Below, piece by piece: positions 1 to 7,518 of a DNA stretch of 64,000 bases (position 1 is its first letter; each line of letters begins with the position of its first letter). Location of the stretch: the NCBI RefSeq assembly GCF_002019635.1, contig NZ_KV917371.1:1302001-1366000 (forward strand), read 5' to 3'. Both the position numbers and the translations under genes were made by a program. The notes beneath the pieces are model-generated. The model made no database searches. It worked only from the letters and a program-made list of their open reading frames with translations, and was not told the origin of the DNA. The DNA comes from Metabacillus halosaccharovorans. GTDB taxonomy: Bacteria > Bacillota > Bacilli > Bacillales > Bacillaceae.

Positions 1-535
1 TGGCCGTTTGTGCAAGTGCCGCTGAACCTGTTTTATCTTGGAATGGGTCTGAAACTAAGTAGCTTGCAAATAACACAGCTATATAGTTTAAAAGCAAGGT
101 AGAAATTAATAGTTGAACTTTAAATTTAGCTTCTAGCCAGCCTGCAAACAATGACCATAGTCCGCCAGCAATAATTCCAACAAGTAAAACAAGAATCATT
201 TTTCCAATTCCACTACCAGGCAAATAGACACCTGCAAGGGCGGCACTGACAGCCCCCAGTACCATTTGTCCCTCAGCACCTAGATTAAATACCCCTGCAC
301 GGAACGCCAGGGCCACACCTAATCCAATCAACATAATCGGAGTTGCTCTTGCCAATGTTGATGTAAGGAAATAAAAGTTACCAAAAGCACCGTTCCACAT
401 CTCTTTATATGAAGCAAGTACAGGCTCACCAGCAATGCTGATGGCAATGGCTCCTGTTATCAACCCGATAAGAATGGCAATGAACGGCTGAAGTAACGGG
501 CGAAGTAATGGTATGAGACTAGTTTTTACTTTCAT
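1..535 (-). CDS. nupP: Nucleoside ABC transporter permease (NupP-like), cut by window edge
   Basis: This is the first ~178 codons of an inner-membrane permease of the BPD_transp_2 family. It would form the channel for the nucleoside importer encoded just upstream by the ATPase and lipoprotein genes. The reading begins MKVKTSLIPLLRPLLQPF and carries several hydrophobic segments and the family signature FNLGAEGQ. The start (535-533) has a strong AGGAGGG site 7 bases upstream and overlaps the end of the ATPase gene by 17 bases, which suggests translational coupling. The 3' end lies outside the window. Gene order lipoprotein-ATPase-permease matches B. subtilis nupNOPQ (yufNOPQ), so a second permease probably follows. 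Confidence 0.85.
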   Translation of the reverse strand, partial: MKVKTSLIPLLRPLLQPFIAILIGLITGAIAISIAGEPVLASYKEMWNGAFGNFYFLTSTLARATPIMLIGLGVALAFRAGVFNLGAEGQMVLGAVSAALAGVYLPGSGIGKMILVLLVGIIAGGLWSLFAGWLEAKFKVQLLISTLLLNYIAVLFASYLVSDPFQDKTGSAALAQTA

Positions 536-2039
536 GATGATTCCCTCCTGCCATTAAAACACTGATTGCTTCTTCTGTTGCGTTCTGACGATCCATTTCC
601 CCGGCAATTTCTCCTTCATACATGACGAGAATGCGATCAGATAATGCCATGATTTCACTTAATTCTGAAGAGACGAGCAGAACAGCTTCTCCTTTATTTC
701 GCTTTTCAATAAGTGCTTCATGAATATACTCCATCGCACCAATATCCACTCCACGAGTTGGTTCTGCTGCAATTAAAATTGGTGTTTCCTGACCAAGCTC
801 TCTTGCAACGATAAGCTTTTGCAGATTACCGCCTGATAAATTTCCTGCCTTTTCCTCAAGCGAGCCTGCTTTGATTTCAAACTTCTCAATCCAGCTGTTA
901 ACCAGCTTTCGGAATGGAGCCTTTCTTAAAAAGGAATAAGATCGATATTTAGTTTTTTTGTGATAGCCCATCAGACCTGTTTCTTCAACAGTCGCTTGTT
1001 TCGCTGCTCCCCATAAATAACGGTCCTCCGGAATATGGGACAACCCTGCATCGCGAATTGAAAGAACCGATTGGTTTGTCATATCCTTTCCGTCTAAATG
1101 AATGGACCCCTTTTTCACTGATCGTAATCCGGATATAACTTGAAGAAGCTCTGATTGGCCATTTCCTGAAACACCGGCAATTCCAACAATTTCTCCGCGA
1201 TTCACAGTCAGAGATATATCATCTAATAAAGGCTTGTTGTCCTTTTCCTGTACCGTGACATTTTTCATTTCAAGAATTGCTTCCCCATTCATTTGCACAC
1301 GTTCAGTTAAATCATGGAGCTCACGTCCTACCATTAACTTTGCCAGCTCATCAACAGATGTTTGTTCTTTTGTCACATTCCCTGTGACTTTTCCGTTGCG
1401 AAGAACGGTTATAGAATCGGCAACTTCCATTACTTCACGAAGCTTATGTGTGATAAGGATAATACTCTTTCCTTGATCAGCCAGCTGGCGAATTGTTTTT
1501 AACAGACCTTTGACTTCAATAGGAGTTAGCACGGCAGAAGGCTCATCTAAAATAATGATATCAGCACCCTGATACAGAACTTTTAAGATTTCAATCCGCT
1601 GCTGCTCTCCAATCGAGCAATTAGCTGTTTTCGCGTTCGGCCTAACTGGAATCTGATATGTTTCTACTAGTTCTTGTACCAACTCGGTTGCTTTTTTCCG
1701 ATTAAAAAATCCTGCCTGCTTTGGTTCATGACCAATCACAATATTTTCAGCTGCAGTAAAATCAGGAAACAACATAAAATGCTGATGCACCATACCAATT
1801 CGATTTTTGATTGCATCTTTCGGATTGGCAAAAGTCACACGCTTGCCATCTATTAAAATTTCACCTGAGGTTGGCTGCTCCATTCCGTACAGCATTCTCA
1901 TTAGAGTTGTTTTTCCAGCACCATTTTCACCAACTACTGCATGGACCTCCCCAGCTTTAAGCGAAAGTGAAATTGAATCATTAGCAATAAAGCTTCCGTA
2001 CATCTTCGTCATATTTTTCATTTCTAACCGCGTTGCCAT
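519..2039 (-). CDS. nupO: Nucleoside ABC transporter ATP-binding protein (NupO-like)
   Basis: A 506-residue cytoplasmic ATPase made of two fused ABC domains, as in the sugar/nucleoside (RbsA/YufO) class. The N-terminal half has Walker A GENGAGKTTL, an atypical signature CSIGEQQR and Walker B IIILDEPSAVL. The C-terminal half has GVSGNGQSELL in place of a canonical Walker A, and signature LSGGNLQK. The degenerate second site is normal for this class. It would energise uptake of guanosine or related nucleosides bound by the lipoprotein encoded upstream. A GGAGGGAGG site precedes the ATG, and the gene overlaps the permease gene downstream. Confidence 0.92.
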   Translation of the reverse strand: MATRLEMKNMTKMYGSFIANDSISLSLKAGEVHAVVGENGAGKTTLMRMLYGMEQPTSGEILIDGKRVTFANPKDAIKNRIGMVHQHFMLFPDFTAAENIVIGHEPKQAGFFNRKKATELVQELVETYQIPVRPNAKTANCSIGEQQRIEILKVLYQGADIIILDEPSAVLTPIEVKGLLKTIRQLADQGKSIILITHKLREVMEVADSITVLRNGKVTGNVTKEQTSVDELAKLMVGRELHDLTERVQMNGEAILEMKNVTVQEKDNKPLLDDISLTVNRGEIVGIAGVSGNGQSELLQVISGLRSVKKGSIHLDGKDMTNQSVLSIRDAGLSHIPEDRYLWGAAKQATVEETGLMGYHKKTKYRSYSFLRKAPFRKLVNSWIEKFEIKAGSLEEKAGNLSGGNLQKLIVARELGQETPILIAAEPTRGVDIGAMEYIHEALIEKRNKGEAVLLVSSELSEIMALSDRILVMYEGEIAGEMDRQNATEEAISVLMAGGNHHESKN

Positions 2040-2069
2040 TTTTAAAGCCTCCCTCCGATAAGCATTGGG

Positions 2070-2099
2070 AAACCGACTGCAAAAGTTTGTAGTCGGTTT
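2070..2099 (-). other. Intercistronic hairpin between nupN-like and nupO-like genes
   Basis: Inverted repeat with 14-base arms (2070-2083 and 2086-2099, one wobble pair) in the 77-base gap between the lipoprotein and ATPase genes. There is no T-run after it on the minus strand, so it is more likely a transcript-stabilising or partial attenuating hairpin than a full terminator. Such hairpins commonly raise the amount of solute-binding protein over its transporter. Confidence 0.55.
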
Positions 2100-2116
2100 C
2101 GGATGGTCTATTCTAT

Positions 2117-3133
2117 TTAGTTCTCTAAAGGATTTTTAACTTCCAGCTTCCCACTGACAATATCTTCTTTTAATGCTGTTACTTGATCAATGACTTCTTG
2201 TCCGACAAAGTCACTTAATGGTGTTTCACTCTCATGTGTAACATATGTTAAACCAACACCTTCTTCTTTTAAACCGTAAGCAACAACACCCGGCTCATAC
2301 GTACCTTCAGAAAAAGCCTTGATTGTTTCGTAAGCTACTGCATCTGTTCCTTTTAACTGAGAAAGAACGATGTGCTCCGGGTCCAGCTCTGTACGGTCAA
2401 TATCTTGTCCAGCAGTATAGAACCCTTTTTCTTCTGCAGCTTCAAATACACCAAGGTCGCCAACAGCTGCCGCACCAGCGATAAAATCTGCACCTTTTGA
2501 TGCTTGTAATAAAGCAAGCTCTTTTGCTTTTGCAGGGTCATCAAAGCTTCCTACATAGTTCACAATATATTCCGCATCAGGATTTGTTGCTTTTAGGCCC
2601 TCTTCAAAGGCAACTGTCCATTTTTTTAATAGGGGAATATCCATTGCTGCTACCATACCAACTGTATTTGTTTTTGTTGATAGACCAGCCGCTGCACCTA
2701 AAAGGTAAGCTGCTTCATGTTCTCTAAAATTTACGCTACGTACATTTGGTAAATCAACGGTTGTATCAATTATCGCAAATTGTTGATCAGGATTTTCTCC
2801 TGCCACTTTCTTTAACGCATCCTCTGATTCAAAAGAAGACGTAATAATTAAGTCATAGCCTTCTGCAACAGCTACACGTAAGTTTTCTTCGATTGCAGAA
2901 TGGTCTGTTGATTCAATTGTTTTAAGCTCAAAACCAAATTCCTCAGCAGCATCCTTAGCGCCATCGTCCATTTGCTGGAAGAAAGGGTTCACCCCGATTT
3001 TTTCCGGTAAAACAAGGGCAATTTTCTTTGCTTTTTCTTCTTTTTGATCGCCTGCTGAATTTGATGTTTCATTTGCTCCACAACCAGCAAGCAGGAATGT
3101 GAATAATGCAATAAACATAAATAACTTTTTCAC
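2117..3133 (-). CDS. nupN: BMP-family nucleoside-binding lipoprotein (NupN-like)
   Basis: A 338-residue substrate-binding lipoprotein of the basic membrane protein (BMP/PnrA) family. The signal peptide ends in lipobox LLAGC with the lipidated Cys at residue 18. A short Ser/Asn/Glu linker precedes the binding domain, which starts near residue 35 at KIALVLPEK. BMP-type segments include IITSSFESEDAL and FIAGAAAVGDLGVF. It would capture nucleosides outside the membrane and pass them to the permease and ATPase encoded downstream. The upstream region carries a candidate PurR box pair, which would fit purine-responsive expression. The exact ligand cannot be read from the sequence. Confidence 0.9.
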   Translation of the reverse strand: MKKLFMFIALFTFLLAGCGANETSNSAGDQKEEKAKKIALVLPEKIGVNPFFQQMDDGAKDAAEEFGFELKTIESTDHSAIEENLRVAVAEGYDLIITSSFESEDALKKVAGENPDQQFAIIDTTVDLPNVRSVNFREHEAAYLLGAAAGLSTKTNTVGMVAAMDIPLLKKWTVAFEEGLKATNPDAEYIVNYVGSFDDPAKAKELALLQASKGADFIAGAAAVGDLGVFEAAEEKGFYTAGQDIDRTELDPEHIVLSQLKGTDAVAYETIKAFSEGTYEPGVVAYGLKEEGVGLTYVTHESETPLSDFVGQEVIDQVTALKEDIVSGKLEVKNPLEN

Positions 3134-3209
3134 GTAAGACCCACCTCTATTTTCGTGTTTTTTTCATCTACTGACAAATATACACTAACTTATCAGTTAA
3201 ATAAACATT

Positions 3210-3253
3210 AAATACAAACATTTTTATATTTTTTGTTAAAAATGTTCGTATTT
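3210..3253 (-). promoter_or_regulatory. Candidate PurR box pair upstream of nucleoside transporter
   Basis: Two 13-base elements face each other: AAATACAAACATT (3210-3222, plus strand) and AAATACGAACATT (3241-3253, read on the minus strand), separated by 18 bases. The second matches the B. subtilis PurBox AWWWCCGAACWWT at all but one position. The inverted arrangement and spacing are close to the known PurR operator layout (16-17 bases). It lies 77-120 bases before the nupN-like start, so it could control the operon. Confidence 0.55.
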
Positions 3254-3259
3254 TACACA

Positions 3260-3293
3260 AAAATGCCCTTCCTTTTAAAAGGAAGAGCATTTT
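3260..3293 (-). terminator. Terminator-like hairpin with no gene ending at it
   Basis: 17-base arms (3260-3276 and 3277-3293, one mismatch) are followed on the minus strand by TTTTTG. It sits between two divergent genes, so no known transcript ends here. The rest of 3294-3480 shows only AT-rich sequence. Confidence 0.6.
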
Positions 3294-3495
3294 ATCTAAA
3301 TTTGTCGAAAAATTAAATTATTTCTTATTTTAAAGAAAAATGAAAATAATGCAAGATCTTTTTCTGAAATAATAATACTAAATTCGTTTTTGGATATAGA
3401 TGTGGCGGGACATACAATGAAGCATAATTAAAGTTATTTTCTTAACTTTGGGATATAATTGTGTTGAATTGAACTTTTTTAGGGAGATGGTACGC

Positions 3496-3954
3496 ATGGC
3501 AAGAATCAATGAGTTAGTTTCAGGCTGGATGAGACACCGCAAAGTACTACATGAACTACTTGATACATTTGAAGATCAACATCTTAGCTATAAACCATGG
3601 GAAGAAGCTATGTCACTTTCAGGGCTTGTCTTACATATTTCAGGTGCTATGGAAATGTTTGCTGATACTGTGAAAAATGGAGAGTTCACGCCTCCAACAG
3701 GGCCATCAAAAATCGAAACAATAAGCGAACTAAAAGCATTAGTAGAAAATCAAACAAATCAGACAAAATCTAAGCTGGAATTATTAACCGAAGATCAACT
3801 GGCTGCAATTGTTGAATTTGCCGGTATGAAGATGCCTGGCTTAGTACTGCTTGAAAGCGGAAAAGACCACGAAATTCACCATAAAGGTCAGCTATTCACA
3901 TATGCTCGCTTACTTGGAGTTGAATCTTTGCCGTTCTTTGTTAGTCGGTCTTAA
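3496..3954 (+). CDS. DinB-family putative metal-dependent hydrolase
   Basis: A 152-residue protein of the DinB/YfiT-like four-helix-bundle family. The metal-binding histidines are expected at VLHISG (first helix pair) and in the C-terminal HEIHHKGQLFTYARLLG motif, which is diagnostic of the family. Members are cytoplasmic; some act as thiol transferases, most are uncharacterised. The start at 3496 was chosen because AGGGAG lies 9 bases upstream; in-frame starts further upstream have no good binding site. It is monocistronic, with a terminator directly downstream shared with the convergent gene. Confidence 0.8.
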   Translation: MARINELVSGWMRHRKVLHELLDTFEDQHLSYKPWEEAMSLSGLVLHISGAMEMFADTVKNGEFTPPTGPSKIETISELKALVENQTNQTKSKLELLTEDQLAAIVEFAGMKMPGLVLLESGKDHEIHHKGQLFTYARLLGVESLPFFVSRS

Positions 3955-3960
3955 ACAATA

Positions 3961-3995
3961 AAATGCCTGACATCCTTTTAGGATGTCAGGCATTT
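3961..3995. terminator. Bidirectional terminator, DinB-like / HemD-like genes
   Basis: Near-perfect hairpin with arms AAATGCCTGACATCC and GGATGTCAGGCATTT and loop TTTTA, between two convergent genes. Confidence 0.85.
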
Positions 3996-3996
3996 A

Positions 3997-4818
3997 TTAG
4001 TTTGTGTTCTCTTCCAGCCCTTTATAATAATTGACCAAAGCAATGATGGCACTTCCCATACGTTCTTCCTCTGGAACAACCATTCTTGTAATTCCAACTT
4101 CTCTTAATGCCTGTGCTGTTACTTTTCCAACGGAAACAGCCATTACATTTGTAGAAAACGCCTCTAAGAGTTCCTTTTCCAGTCCATGTTCTTTTGCATA
4201 TGACATTAAAAATCTGGCCTGCGGTGTACTTGTGAAATTCACTGCGTCTATTTTTCCAGCTAGAATTTCACGAACAAGCTGTTCCATCACTTCAGGCTTC
4301 GGCGGGATGTGCTTATAAGGAAGGATTTCCCGATATTCTGCTTGCTGTTCTTCAAGAAATTCAATTAAAAGGGGTGCTGGATCACCATGAAGCTGCAGAG
4401 CCACCCGGCAGCCTTTTAATGAATGTCCACGTAATTCTCTCACCAAACCAGCCGTACTTCCATCATCATCTCTTACATCTGGTGTTAACCCAAGCTTTTT
4501 AAGAACATTAACAGTCTTATAGCCTCTTGCCGCAATTTTTGCATTTGATAATGCTTGGAGGAATTGTTCACCTAATTCCATGTTTGCAGCTGTTTGATAA
4601 AGCTTGTCTGTTCCAAGTCCTGTTGTAAAGATGAGCCAATCAAAGTTACCTTCAATGAGGGCATGAATTTCTTTTTCTACATTTGTATCGTCTAAAAAAA
4701 CAGTTCCCTGTGCCGGACGAATTAACGCTTGCCCACCTAAGTTTTCTACTAATTTACTTAACTCTTCAGATTTACGCTGACCTGCAAGGGCTATTGTTTT
4801 GCCATTTAGTCGCTTCAT
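3997..4818 (-). CDS. Uroporphyrinogen-III synthase-like protein
   Basis: A 273-residue protein of the HemD (uroporphyrinogen-III synthase) family, with two alternating halves. FDWLIFTTGLGTD and AVNFTSTPQARFL are the typical paired segments around the active-site cleft, and VMAVSVGKVTAQALREVG is the conserved C-terminal stretch. HemD cyclises hydroxymethylbilane to uroporphyrinogen III in tetrapyrrole synthesis. Here the gene is alone, away from any hemAXCDBL cluster, so it may be a second paralogue rather than the main heme-pathway enzyme. Cytoplasmic, no signal peptide. Confidence 0.75.
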   Translation of the reverse strand: MKRLNGKTIALAGQRKSEELSKLVENLGGQALIRPAQGTVFLDDTNVEKEIHALIEGNFDWLIFTTGLGTDKLYQTAANMELGEQFLQALSNAKIAARGYKTVNVLKKLGLTPDVRDDDGSTAGLVRELRGHSLKGCRVALQLHGDPAPLLIEFLEEQQAEYREILPYKHIPPKPEVMEQLVREILAGKIDAVNFTSTPQARFLMSYAKEHGLEKELLEAFSTNVMAVSVGKVTAQALREVGITRMVVPEEERMGSAIIALVNYYKGLEENTN

Positions 4819-4950
4819 AACGTACCTCCGCTTACACTTTATTGCTCATATTGTATCACTTTTTTGAAAAGTTCGTTATCTAAATTGGCAGCTAGTTAAT
4901 ATGCTAGGTTCGAAACCGTTGGATATTAACTTTTGAGAGGTTCTTTAAGC

Positions 4951-5066
4951 GTAATTTTGCAAAAAAACTGCGAATTTTGCAGAGTTGGACATTTTTTTGC
5001 AGATTCTACGATTATTTTGCAAATCTTTAATTATTCTTGCAAGGTTGGCCTGCTTTTTTGCAAAGT
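4951..5066 (+). repeat. Six TTTTGCA-type motifs at 20-base period
   Basis: The core TTTTGC begins at 4955, 4975, 4995, 5015, 5035 (as TCTTGC) and 5056, giving spacings of 20, 20, 20, 20 and 21 bases. Sequence between cores is divergent. The period is not a multiple of three, so it is not protein repeats. The 4819-5095 gap otherwise holds no gene. Confidence 0.75.
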
Positions 5067-5089
5067 CCACTTTTCCCCTTACTTCATTC

Positions 5090-5122
5090 AAAAAAGAGGT
5101 TCGAAAAAATTCGAACCCCTCT
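5090..5122 (-). terminator. Terminator of purU
   Basis: Arms AGAGGTTCGAA (5095-5105) and TTCGAACCCCTCT (5110-5122) with a 2-base bulge, followed on the minus strand by TTTTTT. Confidence 0.85.
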
Positions 5123-5125
5123 CAT

Positions 5126-6025
5126 TTAAAAGACAATTGTTTTATTTTCATGAACAAGAATTCGATCCTCTAAATGCCATTTAACAGCTCTTGCCAGTAC
5201 ACTTCGTTCAACAGATCGTCCGATTTTCTTTAAGCTGTCAACATTGTCACGGTGATCGACACGGCTAATATCTTGTTCAATAATCGGGCCTTCGTCCAGG
5301 TCATTTGTTACGTAATGGGATGTAGCACCAATTAATTTTACACCACGTCCATATGCACGTTCATATGGTCTTGCGCCGATAAACGCAGGTAAGAATGAGT
5401 GGTGAATATTGATAATTTTATTTGGGTTTGCAGATACAAACTTTGGCGTTAAAATTTGCATATAGCGAGCTAAAATAATCAAATCAATATTGTGTTCTTT
5501 TAAAAGCTCCAGCTGCTTTTCTTCCACTTGTTCACGAATATCCTTATTTGCCGGGATATAGTAGAATGGAATGTTCAAAGGCTCGACAACTTCTCTTGCT
5601 TCCTCATGATTGCTAATAACCATGGCAATGTCTGCCATTAAATCGCCGCTTTGCCATTCCCAAATTAGCTCTAATAAACAGTGTAGCTCTTTCGAGACAA
5701 AAATGGCCACCTTTTTCATATTGTATACATGAGTCAGTTTCCATTCCATCGAAAATTCCTTCGCAATGTCACCAAATTGATTTTCCATCTCAGACGCTTT
5801 TTCCTTCAGGTTTGGACATTCAAACTCAATCCGAATAAAAAATGTACCGCCTTCAGGATTTGTCGAATACTGACTTGATTCAATAATATTCGCATTATGT
5901 GAAAATAAGAATTTCGAAATGGTAGATACAATACCAGGTTGATCCGGACAGCTAACTAATAAACGTCCGCGATTTTGATTGTTATCCTGAAATTGTTGTA
6001 TTTGATTTTTTATAAATGCATTCAT
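5126..6025 (-). CDS. purU: Formyltetrahydrofolate deformylase PurU
   Basis: A 299-residue cytoplasmic enzyme that hydrolyses 10-formyl-tetrahydrofolate to formate and tetrahydrofolate, balancing one-carbon pools and supplying formate for purine synthesis. An N-terminal ACT domain (about residues 20-100, LLVSCPDQPGIVSTI) is followed by a formyl-transferase catalytic domain. The catalytic Asn and His lie in NIHHSFLPAF and the Asp in TNDLDEGPII. Full length for the family. GAGGT lies upstream of the ATG. Confidence 0.93.
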   Translation of the reverse strand: MNAFIKNQIQQFQDNNQNRGRLLVSCPDQPGIVSTISKFLFSHNANIIESSQYSTNPEGGTFFIRIEFECPNLKEKASEMENQFGDIAKEFSMEWKLTHVYNMKKVAIFVSKELHCLLELIWEWQSGDLMADIAMVISNHEEAREVVEPLNIPFYYIPANKDIREQVEEKQLELLKEHNIDLIILARYMQILTPKFVSANPNKIINIHHSFLPAFIGARPYERAYGRGVKLIGATSHYVTNDLDEGPIIEQDISRVDHRDNVDSLKKIGRSVERSVLARAVKWHLEDRILVHENKTIVF

Positions 6026-6102
6026 TTTTTAAAATACCTCACTATTCATAATTAAAACATTATACATTAGACTTACCAATTATTTAAGATCAAATTTATT
6101 CT

Positions 6103-6555
6103 TCATGATCTGATAGATTGTTTATTTCCTCTATTTTTCACCTTACGTATGATTTGATTCATCACTTCTGATAAAACCAATCCGATGGCAATTGAGCCTG
6201 AAATCATAAAGGCTTTGGCAGCAAGTGCTATTGCTTCATTATAATGATTTTCTACAACCTGCCGCATCGCATCATATGCTAAACCACCCGGTACTAATGG
6301 AATGATTCCTGAAACATTAAAAATGATAACAGGTGTCTTATGCCTCTTCGCGTAAAATTGACTAATAATGGCAATGAAAAATGAGGCAATCAACGTAGAA
6401 ACCACGCTATCATTCGAATAGTCATACAGGCCGATATAAATCATCCAACCAATCATACCGACAAGCCCCGCCCGCAATAGAGCTTTTACAGGAGCATTAA
6501 AAATAATCCCAAATGCAGCTGATGCGACAAAGCTTGTGAACACCTGTTCAATCAA
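6103..6555 (-). CDS. Small subunit of split ThrE-type threonine/serine exporter (YjjB-like)
   Basis: A 150-residue integral membrane protein with about four or five hydrophobic segments. It contains the family pattern IIPLVPGGLAYDAMR, matching the ThrE_2/DUF3815 (YjjB-like) domain. In fused ThrE proteins this domain follows the YjjP-like one; here it is a separate gene 45 bases downstream of its partner, the usual Bacillus arrangement. The two would together form a membrane exporter for small organic or amino acids. Confidence 0.82.
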   Translation of the reverse strand: MIEQVFTSFVASAAFGIIFNAPVKALLRAGLVGMIGWMIYIGLYDYSNDSVVSTLIASFFIAIISQFYAKRHKTPVIIFNVSGIIPLVPGGLAYDAMRQVVENHYNEAIALAAKAFMISGSIAIGLVLSEVMNQIIRKVKNRGNKQSIRS

Positions 6556-6600
6556 ACAAAAACCCCCTTAAACATACGGAAGCGGCTCATTTGAGACTTC

Positions 6601-7368
6601 TTAATAAAACGAAAAGACAACCGCAACACCTGCTCCTATCGCAAATGCCGTTAAAAACGCCTCTGCACCTTTTGATATACCTGACACTAAATGGCCTGCC
6701 ATTAAATCTCTAACAGCATTTGTAATTAATAGACCCGGTACTAATGGCATCACGGAACCAATGATAATCTTATCAAGTTCTGTTCCTATATTAAGGACCA
6801 CAAAAAAGACTGATAATAGTCCGATTAGTAATGAAGCCAGAAATTCCGCAAAAAATTTTATTTCAACAAGTTGATGAATATAAATCAAGCTTGAAAATCC
6901 AATCCCTCCAGCCACAACAGCCGGTAAGAAGTCCGACCAAGTTCCTTGAAACATAATAAGAAAGCATCCGCTCGCAATAGAAGCAGCGGCAATTTGCACC
7001 CAAATTGGATAAGCATGTGCATCAAGCTCAATTACTTTTAACTGATGATACGCCTCTTCTACAGAGAGTTCTCCATTACTAATTTGCCTTGAGACTCCAT
7101 TAACCTTTGCAACTTTTTGTAAATCTGTTGAACGATCCACAATTCTGACTAGCTGTGTGGGTGTTTTACTGCTAACAGAAAAAATAATTCCTGTTGGTGT
7201 GACATAGCTATGGGAATCTGCAATTCCAAAAGCTGCGGCAATTCTCATCATTGTATCTTCCACCCGATATGTTTCTGCACCACTCCTAAGCATAATCTTA
7301 CCCGCCAGCAAACACACCTCGATCACATCAAAGGTTTGGTTTTGGTTATTCGTCACCAGCTCCACCAT
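6601..7368 (-). CDS. Large subunit of split ThrE-type threonine/serine exporter (YjjP-like)
   Basis: A 255-residue protein. The N-terminal ~110 residues are soluble (MLRSGAETYRVEDTMMRIA is the conserved ThrE/YjjP segment) and about five transmembrane segments follow, including the SVMPLVPGLLITNAVRD motif. With the YjjB-like gene just downstream it reconstitutes a full ThrE-family exporter. In E. coli the YjjP-YjjB pair exports succinate, and corynebacterial ThrE exports threonine and serine, so the substrate here is open. Confidence 0.82.
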   Translation of the reverse strand: MVELVTNNQNQTFDVIEVCLLAGKIMLRSGAETYRVEDTMMRIAAAFGIADSHSYVTPTGIIFSVSSKTPTQLVRIVDRSTDLQKVAKVNGVSRQISNGELSVEEAYHQLKVIELDAHAYPIWVQIAAASIASGCFLIMFQGTWSDFLPAVVAGGIGFSSLIYIHQLVEIKFFAEFLASLLIGLLSVFFVVLNIGTELDKIIIGSVMPLVPGLLITNAVRDLMAGHLVSGISKGAEAFLTAFAIGAGVAVVFSFY

Positions 7369-7518
7369 CCCATTGTAAAATATCTAGTTAGAGTTTAATG
7401 AAGAATTCATTTTTAAGCAAATCTTTCAACATAAACAACTTGTTATCGTCCTCACAAAAATCCTTAACTATGAATAACGTAGGATAAATACCTATTTTTC
7501 AAGGTGGTGACTGGACCA

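Noticed and set aside
3134-3260. Guanine riboswitch before the nucleoside importer
   Set aside because: No three-helix aptamer with the conserved purine-riboswitch junction words could be found; PurR boxes explain the region better.
4933-5184. Open frames across the TTTTGCA array
   Set aside because: The 20-base period is out of step with codons, and the frames run into purU on the opposite strand.
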